NCBI GenBank assembly: GCA_009918425.1
Contig: RGEC01000118.1
Location: 1 to 6,997, forward strand
DNA length: 6,997 nt
Direction: 5' to 3'
Source: Bacteroidota bacterium
GTDB lineage: Bacteria > Bacteroidota > Bacteroidia > NS11-12g > UBA955
The position numbers and the translations under genes were made by a program. This document shows, piece after piece, positions 1 through 6,025 of the stretch (positions are counted from its first letter, which is position 1; the number at the start of each line of letters is the position of its first letter). The notes under the pieces are model-generated. The model had not been told where the DNA came from. It saw nothing but the letters and a program-made list of their open reading frames with translations, and ran no database searches.

Positions 1-27
1 AAAGCCCCGTTTTTAGGGGCTTTTTTT
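1..27 (+). terminator. Rho-independent terminator of an upstream gene
   Basis: An 8-bp perfect stem (AAAGCCCC at 1-8 with GGGGCTTT at 16-23) closes a 7-nt loop and runs into seven T residues (21-27). The T run follows the stem on the plus strand only, and the left side has just three A residues, so it most likely ends a plus-strand transcript from a gene left of the window. Confidence 0.85.
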
Positions 28-82
28 ATTTTATAAGCTAAGGGGTCCCGTCTTAGTGTTTTTGAGTCAACGGAGCTTGTAT

Positions 83-122
83 AGGCCTTGTCCCCTTCGA
101 CAGGCTCAGGATGTCAAGGCCT
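83..122. repeat. Inverted repeat enclosing a CTTCGACAGGCTCAG element
   Basis: AGGCCTTG (83-90) pairs perfectly with CAAGGCCT (115-122). The 24-nt interior contains CTTCGACAGGCTCAGGATG, which begins at 95. This is nearly the reverse complement of the element in the neighbouring hairpin at 145-187, so the two copies lie head to head. Sequences of the type CTTCGACAAGCTCAG are, from general knowledge, a common dispersed intergenic repeat in Bacteroidota and other bacteria. Confidence 0.65.
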
Positions 123-127
123 TTGAG

Positions 128-187
128 CGGCGGATGTCACTGAACGGCGGATGTCATGCTGAGCTTGTCGAAGCATGACATCCGCCG
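128..187. repeat. Perfect 16-bp inverted repeat with an extra direct copy of its arm
   Basis: Arms CGGCGGATGTCATGCT (145-160) and AGCATGACATCCGCCG (172-187) are perfect reverse complements around an 11-nt centre, GAGCTTGTCGA. A competing small hairpin, GCTT-GTCG-AAGC (163-174), could form at the centre. The first 12 bases of the left arm (CGGCGGATGTCA) are duplicated at 128-139, giving a direct repeat with a 17-bp period. There is no T run after the hairpin, so it is not a standard terminator. It fits a REP-like dispersed palindromic element. Confidence 0.8.
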
Positions 188-241
188 ACCCACTACCCGC
201 AGTCTCCCGACTTCAGACAGCTACATCACCTATTTTTTTCG

Positions 242-249
242 TATATTTG
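242..249 (+). promoter_or_regulatory. Candidate -7 box (TATATTTG) for the aminopeptidase gene
   Basis: TATATTTG matches the Bacteroidota -7 consensus TAnnTTTG exactly and lies after a T-rich tract. I find no TTTG or TTG at the expected 19-21 bp upstream, so the -33 half is missing or weak. Use of this box would give a 5' leader of roughly 105 nt. A second imperfect candidate, TATTTTCG at 343-350, lies much closer to the start codon. Confidence 0.4.
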
Positions 250-360
250 TATTCATATGCTCGCACCCTTTCTCATTGTTCTGTTCATCATGTTATCCGA
301 CCGCAATCAAGCCGGCTCATAATTGCTTTGACAGATTTTGCCTATTTTCGTGACCCATTC

Positions 361-2790
361 ATGAAAAAAATCATCGCAGGCATTTTCGCCATTTCGCTTT
401 CAGGCATTGCAACCGCTCAGCACAACGACCTTCTCTGCTACCACGCCGATCCCGGAAGACATGAACGCAACCGCAATGTGGACATCCTCCACATGAAACT
501 CAATGTTTCCTTTCAGCCTGCACAAGGAACCGTATTGGGTAACGTTACTCACCAGTTTCGCTGCCTGCAGGATAATATTGACACCATTTTTCTGGATGCC
601 CCCGGCATAACCGCCGATAGCGTATGGCTAAACGGCAAATCCATCAGCTTTCGTTACAACGCCGCCGGTCTGATTTGTAATACCAACCTCAAACAGGCCT
701 ACAATGCGCAGCACATCCTAAAAATAAAATACACCGCCAAACCCAAAAAAGGCATCTACTTTATCGGCTGGAATGTGCCTGAAATAGAAGATCCTGTGCA
801 CATGACCCGCAGACAAATATGGACCCAGGGACAAGGCATAGACAACCGCCACTGGATTCCCATGATTGACGACCGCGGCGATAAATTTATTACCGAGGTG
901 CAGGTTGTGTTTGACAAAGAATACAACGTACTCTCCAACGGTCAGCTGCTTTCCAACAAAGAAAACAAAGACAAAAAAACCCGCACCTGGAACTATAAAA
1001 TCAATAACCGTCATGCCGGATATCTGCTTATGCTGGCCATTGATAAATATGCCATCAAAAAAACTACCACAAAACGCGGCACACCCATACAGTTCTGGTA
1101 CTACCCCGAACACCCCGAAAGGCTTGAGCCTACAAGCTTATACAGCGAACGCATCATTGAATTTCTGGAAGATGAAACCGGAGTAAAATACCCCTGGGGC
1201 AGCTACAGCCAGGTAATAATACAAGACTTTATGTTCGGCGCCATGGAAAATACCGGAGCCACCACCTTGGGAGATTTCTCATGGGTTGATAGCCGCACAT
1301 TCCTCGACCGCAACTACATTACCACCAATGCACACGAAGCAACCCACCAGTGGTTTGGCGACCTTATCACTGCCAGAAATGATGCAGATCACTGGTTGCA
1401 GGAAAGTTTTGCTACCTACTATCCCGGTCTTTTTGTGGGTTCGGTTTATGGACCTGATGAAACAGCCTGGTATTTCCGAGGCAACATGAACGGCGCTATA
1501 GCTGCCGGTGAAAAAAACAGCCTGCCCGTGCGCAACAGCGAAGCCGGAAGTGCCAGACATTACCCCAAAGGCGCATCGGTACTGCACATGCTGCAACACG
1601 TAATGGGCCGTGATAATTTCCGCCGTGGCATTAAACTGTACCTGGACCGCCATGCATTTGACGGCGTAATGACTGTAGACCTCGAAAAAGCCATGCTGGA
1701 CGCTACCGGTATGAATATGGACTGGTTCTTTGACCAATGGATTTACCGCGGTGGCGAACCACACTACAAGGTATCTAGGCAATCTGTTCCTGCAGGCACC
1801 GAATTTACCGTAGAGCAAATCCACAAAATGGAACCCACCGTGGGCACTTTCCGCATGCCTGTTGATTTTGCGGTATATTACACCGATGGCAGCGTTTCAC
1901 GCCTTACGGCTACAGTTGACAAAGCATTTCAGAAAGTTTTGGTGCCCAACCCCGGCAACAAAACCATTGCCTTTACCCTGTTTGACGAAGGCAGCCATAT
2001 CCTGAAAAAAGTCACTTTTGAAAAAAGTGCAGAAGAATGCGTGCAGCAATTCCTTGGGGCCCGCGACATGCTGGACCGATATGATGCCCTGATAGCACTG
2101 TCAAAAGTGCCTTTTGAAAAGAAAAAAGATGCCCTGAAAACCGCATTTGCCAAAGAAACCCACAAAGCCATCCGCGCTGAAATAAGCAGACAGTGGCTGC
2201 AAAATAACCAGGATATCAGCTTTGCCAATCAGGCAATGAGCATTAGACAAACGGAGGTCCGAAGAGCAGTTATTGAAACTTTGCCGATTAACGAAAATAC
2301 ACTACCCATTTTCGAATCGGCGCTCAAAGACAGCAGCTATTTCATCATCGAATCAGCACTGCTGAAACTTTGGGATGCTGTACCCGAAGAAAGTAAGAGA
2401 ACCCAGTATCTGCAAGCCATAGCAGGCTTGGATGGCTACACCCATAACCTAAAAATCCGATACCTGGAATTAAGCACCGAAGTATTCCCCGACATGAAAG
2501 GCAATGCCATCATGATGCTTACAGATTACTGCAGCGACAAATACGAATTCAGAACCCGCGTGCTGGCCATGCAGGCACTTCAGAGGCTGAATATGTGCAA
2601 CGATGCTGTCGTAAAAAATCTGTACACTTGTATCTTAAACTTTAATTCCAGACTCGCAGGACCTGCAAAAGATGTGCTTCAGTATTTCAAACAGCAGACT
2701 GCTTTTCAGAAAATATTGAAGAGTACTCTGGAAACCGGTGGGTATTCAGCAGATCAGAAAAAAATTATAAAACAGACCCTGGGCTTGTAA
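361..2790 (+). CDS. Exported M1-family zinc aminopeptidase
   Basis: This is an 809-aa metallopeptidase of family M1, which removes N-terminal residues from peptides. Residues 1-19 (MKKIIAGIFAISLSGIATA) form a signal peptide with a likely cut after ATA, so it acts in the periplasm or outside. That signal is why I start at 361, although the frame is open back to 175; no Shine-Dalgarno site is visible. The N-terminal beta domain covers about 25-215. The catalytic domain holds GAMEN at 293-297, the zinc site HEATH at 325-329, the third ligand E348 (HEXXH-X18-E spacing) and the likely transition-state tyrosine Y401 in YPKG. Residues from about 570 on are a helical, HEAT-like C-terminal region typical of the family. 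All key residues are present, so it should be active. It ends without a T9SS sorting domain. Substrate preference cannot be read from the sequence, and I know of no specific gene name for this Bacteroidota group. Confidence 0.95.
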   Translation: MKKIIAGIFAISLSGIATAQHNDLLCYHADPGRHERNRNVDILHMKLNVSFQPAQGTVLGNVTHQFRCLQDNIDTIFLDAPGITADSVWLNGKSISFRYNAAGLICNTNLKQAYNAQHILKIKYTAKPKKGIYFIGWNVPEIEDPVHMTRRQIWTQGQGIDNRHWIPMIDDRGDKFITEVQVVFDKEYNVLSNGQLLSNKENKDKKTRTWNYKINNRHAGYLLMLAIDKYAIKKTTTKRGTPIQFWYYPEHPERLEPTSLYSERIIEFLEDETGVKYPWGSYSQVIIQDFMFGAMENTGATTLGDFSWVDSRTFLDRNYITTNAHEATHQWFGDLITARNDADHWLQESFATYYPGLFVGSVYGPDETAWYFRGNMNGAIAAGEKNSLPVRNSEAGSARHYPKGASVLHMLQHVMGRDNFRRGIKLYLDRHAFDGVMTVDLEKAMLDATGMNMDWFFDQWIYRGGEPHYKVSRQSVPAGTEFTVEQIHKMEPTVGTFRMPVDFAVYYTDGSVSRLTATVDKAFQKVLVPNPGNKTIAFTLFDEGSHILKKVTFEKSAEECVQQFLGARDMLDRYDALIALSKVPFEKKKDALKTAFAKETHKAIRAEISRQWLQNNQDISFANQAMSIRQTEVRRAVIETLPINENTLPIFESALKDSSYFIIESALLKLWDAVPEESKRTQYLQAIAGLDGYTHNLKIRYLELSTEVFPDMKGNAIMMLTDYCSDKYEFRTRVLAMQALQRLNMCNDAVVKNLYTCILNFNSRLAGPAKDVLQYFKQQTAFQKILKSTLETGGYSADQKKIIKQTLGL

Positions 2791-2798
2791 ATGTGGCA

Positions 2799-2815
2799 TA
2801 TACTTTGTAACTTTA
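2799..2815 (+). promoter_or_regulatory. Candidate promoter -7 region of the sorting-domain gene
   Basis: Two overlapping Bacteroidota-like -7 boxes sit just before the ATG at 2821: TATACTTTG (2799-2807, one base longer than TAnnTTTG) and TAACTTTA (2808-2815, one mismatch). The second shares the string TGTAACTTT with the box in front of kdsA and has the same close spacing to its ATG. TTGTAA (2805-2810) and TTACAA (2813-2818) form a dyad over the same bases. I see no well-placed -33 box, since the nearest TTG (2785-2787) is only 11-12 bp away. Confidence 0.4.
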
Positions 2816-2820
2816 CAAGT

Positions 2821-3138
2821 ATGAAGCCCTTCAAATACATTTTTTTCGCGTTGTTTCTGCTGGCAGTTCTGCCCGCAAAATCAGGTGATATCCGTATGGG
2901 CATTGCGCCCAACCCTGCCAACAGCCAGGTTAGAGTGACCGTTGAAGGAACCATAACCAACACGCAACAGCATCCGGAAATCTTTACACTTTTGGGCGAA
3001 AAAGTATCTGTATCTCAATGCCATCGAGAAGGCAATTCATTTATTATCAATACTTATGCTATTCCAAATGGCATTTACGTTGTTAGGTATGGCACAGCTG
3101 ATCAGTTTGTGTCAAGAGTGTTGACCATTCAACACTAA
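2821..3138 (+). CDS. Mini-protein: signal peptide plus stand-alone T9SS sorting domain
   Basis: This 105-aa protein begins with a signal peptide (about residues 1-21, hydrophobic core IFFALFLLAVL, likely cut near AKSG). Nearly all that remains, about residues 29-105, reads as a T9SS type A C-terminal sorting domain. It opens with APNPANSQVRVTVEG, has FTLLGEKV in the middle, then IPNGIYVVRYG, and ends in a short strand SRVLTIQH. In the T9SS this domain normally sits at the end of a large secreted cargo and directs passage across the outer membrane. Here there is no cargo. I start at 2821 because the signal peptide begins there. The ATG at 2791, directly after the previous stop codon, would add ten residues that spoil the signal. 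The gene lies 30 bp after the aminopeptidase and in the same frame. It could be a decayed cargo gene, or a genuine small secreted or surface protein. Domain identity is fairly sure; function is unknown. Confidence 0.8.
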   Translation: MKPFKYIFFALFLLAVLPAKSGDIRMGIAPNPANSQVRVTVEGTITNTQQHPEIFTLLGEKVSVSQCHREGNSFIINTYAIPNGIYVVRYGTADQFVSRVLTIQH

Positions 3139-3170
3139 CAACACCAAAAAGCTCAGTCAGGCAATATTTT

Positions 3171-3204
3171 TTTGCTATTTTCTTCTCAATTCTTTTTAAG
3201 TTTG
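3171..3204 (+). promoter_or_regulatory. Candidate promoter of the PorE-like gene
   Basis: TTTG (3171-3174) and TAAGTTTG (3197-3204) match the Bacteroidota -33 (TTTG) and -7 (TAnnTTTG) elements, with a 22-bp spacer that is one base above the usual 19-21. Transcription would begin near 3210, leaving about 40 nt before the ATG at 3248. This placement argues against a possible TTG start at 3212. Confidence 0.5.
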
Positions 3205-3216
3205 AGAGATATTGCA

Positions 3217-3237
3217 TTATTTAGCGTTTTATTTAGC
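3217..3237. repeat. Tandem 9-bp direct repeat TTATTTAGC in the leader
   Basis: TTATTTAGC occurs at 3217-3225 and again at 3229-3237, a 12-bp period. The pair lies between the predicted transcription start and the ATG of the PorE-like gene. It could be a regulator or RNA-binding site, or chance in AT-rich sequence. Confidence 0.45.
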
Positions 3238-3247
3238 ACAAAAAGGC

Positions 3248-5959
3248 ATGATGAGGTTCCAAAAGAACAAGGTTTACAACCCTTTCAAACTTAAAAACTA
3301 CACCACATTTGGTTGGATACTTACTACCGGATTGGCCTTAGGCCTAATACTGTCGGGTTGCGGAGGCGCAAGCTACAAGGAAGCTATGAAGCTTTACGGA
3401 CAGGGATATTACGGTCAGGCGGCCGAAATGTTTGAGGCCGTTTCCAAAAAAGCCAAAGACAAAAACCAGAAAAAAGATGCAGTTTTCTATGCTGCGGAAG
3501 CATACAGGATGAACAACAACTACGAAAAGGCCAACCGTCTTTACGAAAAAGTCCTGAAAACTGACCCCAAGAACACACGAGCATTGCTAATGCGTGCCAA
3601 CATGCTGAAGAAAATGGAAAAGTACCGTGAAGCTTCCGAAGCCTACACGACTTATTTGCAGGAAGTTCCCGGTGACAGCATAGCCATTAACAAAAAAGCC
3701 GGTGCGGAACTCGCCTTGCGCTGGACCCCGGACAGTTCTCTTTTTGTGGTAGAAAACTTCAAACCTGCCAATACCAAAGAAAACGACTGGGCACCAATGA
3801 TTGCGAGCAAAAAAGACAATATTCTGTTTTTCTCTTCTGACCGCGAAGGCGGTAAAAGCAAACGCATATATGCCGGAACCATGAATTTCTGGAGTGATAT
3901 ATGGTATATAGAAAGATCCGGAAAAAAGAACAAAGAAAAATGGGGAACTCCCGTTTTTGTTGAAAAATCCAGCACCCGATACAACGAGGGTGGTATCACG
4001 TTCGATTCCCGCTACGCCAGCATGTACATGACCCAGTGTGGCGGCTACGATGGCAAAGCCGAAAAATGTGCTATTTACCAAATGAAAAAAGTAGGGCAAG
4101 ACTGGGAAATGGGCGATCCGCTGGACTTCTGTAAAGCTGATACCGCACACAGCTATGGGCACCCTGCGTTGTCTCCCGACGGAACCAAAATGTACTTCTC
4201 CAGCGACCGAAACGGTGGCTACGGCGGATTTGATATATGGGTAGTAAATTACAGCAAACGTTCCAAGTCATGGGGTGAACCCGTAAATCTGGGTCCTATG
4301 ATCAATACGCCCGGGAACGAGTATTTCCCGTACATCAATGATCACAACAATCAACTTTACTGGTCTTCAGACGGATTGCCAGGTCTCGGAGGACTCGACA
4401 TATTCACTGCTATTCCTTCAGATGAAGTTTCGGTTTGGAAAGAAGTAGAAAACCTTCGTGAGCCTCTCAACAGTGGTGGAGACGATTTTGGTATCACATT
4501 CGTAAACAATTACAAAGACAACAAAGAAGAGGGTTATTTTACCAGTAACCGCGGCGATCGTAAAAACAATGACGATATCTATCATTTCACTGTAAAACCC
4601 CTGGTTATCACCATTCGCGGTGTGGTTACCGACTGTAACACCAAAAAGGTGCTTCCCAATGCCACCGTTTACATCACCAATGATAAGGATACGGTTAAGC
4701 ATGTTTTGAAAGCCGATGCTATGGGTGGATATTTCCAAACCCTTAAAGCCAACTATAACTATACTTTACAGGCAAAATATCCTGAAGAATACTATTTCGA
4801 CGGTGCCCCTGTGGGCCGTACCACCAAAGGAATTAAGTTCACTACCGAACTAATTCAGGATTTCTGTCTAAAAAACCCACTGGATGAGATCATTACACTT
4901 CCCATTTTCTATGATCTGGATTCGGCCCGTATCCGTCCCGATGCCGCCCGCGTACTGGATACTTTCGCAAGAAACGTACTGACTAAATATCCCAAACTCA
5001 ACGTAGAACTGGGTTCTCATACCGATTGCCGCGCAAGCAAAGAATATAACGAAAGACTTGCTGGTCGTCGTGCAGACAGCGCAGTATCTTATCTTGTGCG
5101 TGTTCACAAAGTTGACCCCAAACGTATTACTGCCAAAGGTTATGGTGAAACCAAACTCACCAATGACTGTAAGTGTGAAGGTTCCGAGGTAAGCGGCATG
5201 ACGCCTTATTATGATTTCGTAGACTCAACCGGTGCGCGTAAAAAAACCCGTAAAGCGGTCATCACAAAAGACGAACGGGGCAATGTTATTAAAATGGAGT
5301 ACCAGGACTACCTGCCTCAGGAGATCAAGGTGCAGGCAGGCAAATACTATGTGCTTTGTGATGAATACCAACATCAGCAGAACCGCCGTACCACGGTTCT
5401 GTTCTCCCGCGAAGGACTCTCATCTCGTGTGAAAGTAGATTCCAAAATAGATGGAAACAACACCAACGGCCCGGGTGCGGATAATGTTGGCGGCAACAAG
5501 CCAAACACGCCTGCTAAACCTGTCATAGACGAAACCAATGCCGTGAAAGTTCGAATCTTTAAGCAAGGAAATAGCAATATGGTATCTGCAATGGTGCAGG
5601 AAACAGAAAGCGTTCAGTTTGCATTCGACCTTGCAGGAAAATTCACCGCTGTCCCTGCGGAAGTAGCTGCACAATGGATGAAATCAAAACTCATCAATAA
5701 AGGCATGTTCCTGGAAGGGGAAAAAATCAAAGCCGGAGACGTTAAACTGCCCAGCAACAAGTTTGAGGTTCCGATGATTACCATTGGTAATTTCGTAGTT
5801 GAAAAAGTTCAATTTACCATCAGCGATAAAGTAGAACAACCTACCTTGGGTAAGAATTTCTTCAAGGCATTCAAAACTGAATCTTACAAGACCGAAACTG
5901 AACTGGTATTGATTCCTAAAAAACTGCCGAAAAAGCCAAAAGAGGCACCTACAAAATAA
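3248..5959 (+). CDS. PorE-like OmpA-family lipoprotein (TPR-PD40-CRD-OmpA) with extra C-terminal domain
   Basis: This 903-aa protein starts with a long signal ending in the lipobox LSGC, so the mature lipoprotein begins at C38. TPR-like helices cover about 42-145. A PD40/WD40-like propeller follows, about 160-446, with blade motifs SSDREGG (196), FSSDRNGGYGGFDIW (317-331) and WSSDGLPGLGGLDIF (372-386). A carboxypeptidase-regulatory-like (CRD) domain spans about 453-541. The OmpA peptidoglycan-binding domain starts near 548. D593 in GSHTD and R608 have the 15-residue spacing of the diaminopimelate-binding pair of E. coli OmpA. The order TPR-WD40-CRD-OmpA is that of PorE (PG1058) of the T9SS, a lipoprotein anchored to peptidoglycan. 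Related paralogs exist, so I give no symbol. Oddities: about 62 residues sit between C641/C643 and C704 inside the OmpA domain, before the closing NRR (712-714), and after a linker (720-765) a retropepsin-like domain follows (766-892). ATG 3251 is an equally good start; TTG 3212 is less likely. Confidence 0.88.
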   Translation: MMRFQKNKVYNPFKLKNYTTFGWILTTGLALGLILSGCGGASYKEAMKLYGQGYYGQAAEMFEAVSKKAKDKNQKKDAVFYAAEAYRMNNNYEKANRLYEKVLKTDPKNTRALLMRANMLKKMEKYREASEAYTTYLQEVPGDSIAINKKAGAELALRWTPDSSLFVVENFKPANTKENDWAPMIASKKDNILFFSSDREGGKSKRIYAGTMNFWSDIWYIERSGKKNKEKWGTPVFVEKSSTRYNEGGITFDSRYASMYMTQCGGYDGKAEKCAIYQMKKVGQDWEMGDPLDFCKADTAHSYGHPALSPDGTKMYFSSDRNGGYGGFDIWVVNYSKRSKSWGEPVNLGPMINTPGNEYFPYINDHNNQLYWSSDGLPGLGGLDIFTAIPSDEVSVWKEVENLREPLNSGGDDFGITFVNNYKDNKEEGYFTSNRGDRKNNDDIYHFTVKPLVITIRGVVTDCNTKKVLPNATVYITNDKDTVKHVLKADAMGGYFQTLKANYNYTLQAKYPEEYYFDGAPVGRTTKGIKFTTELIQDFCLKNPLDEIITLPIFYDLDSARIRPDAARVLDTFARNVLTKYPKLNVELGSHTDCRASKEYNERLAGRRADSAVSYLVRVHKVDPKRITAKGYGETKLTNDCKCEGSEVSGMTPYYDFVDSTGARKKTRKAVITKDERGNVIKMEYQDYLPQEIKVQAGKYYVLCDEYQHQQNRRTTVLFSREGLSSRVKVDSKIDGNNTNGPGADNVGGNKPNTPAKPVIDETNAVKVRIFKQGNSNMVSAMVQETESVQFAFDLAGKFTAVPAEVAAQWMKSKLINKGMFLEGEKIKAGDVKLPSNKFEVPMITIGNFVVEKVQFTISDKVEQPTLGKNFFKAFKTESYKTETELVLIPKKLPKKPKEAPTK

Positions 5960-5981
5960 ACAGAAAAGAAAATTGATTTGT

Positions 5982-6017
5982 AAAAAAAGAAGGCCGCTTG
6001 TGTGGCCTTCTTTTTTT
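5982..6017. terminator. Bidirectional terminator between convergent genes
   Basis: A perfect 14-bp stem (5982-5995 with 6004-6017; core AAGGCC / GGCCTT) encloses an 8-nt loop, GCTTGTGT. Seven A residues open the stem and seven T residues close it, so both strands give a hairpin followed by a U run. It sits 22 bp after the PorE-like gene and 8 bp beyond the end of kdsA, serving both. Confidence 0.93.
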
Positions 6018-6025
6018 ATCACTGT

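Larger units (their letters stand above)
28..360. other. Intergenic region with repeats; no gene seen
   Basis: I see no believable gene here on either strand. A short plus-strand reading frame at 156-353 begins inside a repeat and its first residues (MLSLSKHDIRR) are simply that repeat translated. The frame of the downstream aminopeptidase stays open back to 175, but the residues before 361 do not resemble an exported protein's start, and a clean signal peptide begins at 361. The left half (83-187) is occupied by repeats and the right half is AT-rich and probably holds the promoter of the aminopeptidase. Confidence 0.7.

Noticed and set aside
156..353. Short plus-strand reading frame upstream of the aminopeptidase
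   Set aside because: It begins inside the palindromic repeat (MLSLSKHDIRR is the repeat translated), has no recognisable domain, and overlaps the likely promoter region.
175..360. N-terminal extension of the aminopeptidase to an ATG at 175
   Set aside because: It would bury a textbook signal peptide at internal positions, and its DNA is partly repeat and partly promoter-like AT-rich sequence.
1279..1824. 181-codon open frame on the minus strand
   Set aside because: It lies wholly opposite the zinc-site part of the M1 aminopeptidase, whose protein motifs are clear; the antisense translation shows no domain.
2791..2820. Start of the sorting-domain gene at the ATG directly after the aminopeptidase stop
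   Set aside because: The added residues MWHILCNFTS precede a complete signal peptide, and the bases overlap promoter-like boxes; the ATG at 2821 fits better.
3139..3170. Terminator after the sorting-domain gene
   Set aside because: Only a weak GCAA/TTGC pairing around a T run is present; there is no stable stem, so readthrough into the PorE-like gene remains possible.
3212..3247. TTG start for the PorE-like gene
   Set aside because: It lies within a few bases of the predicted transcription start and overlaps the twin TTATTTAGC repeat; the ATG pair at 3248/3251 leaves a normal lipoprotein signal.
3338..3347. 10-bp palindrome TTAGGCCTAA
   Set aside because: It is inside the signal-peptide codons of the PorE-like gene, short, and readily explained by codon content.
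3587..4162. 191-codon open frame on the minus strand
   Set aside because: It is antisense to the TPR and propeller region of the PorE-like gene and has no recognisable motif or promoter.
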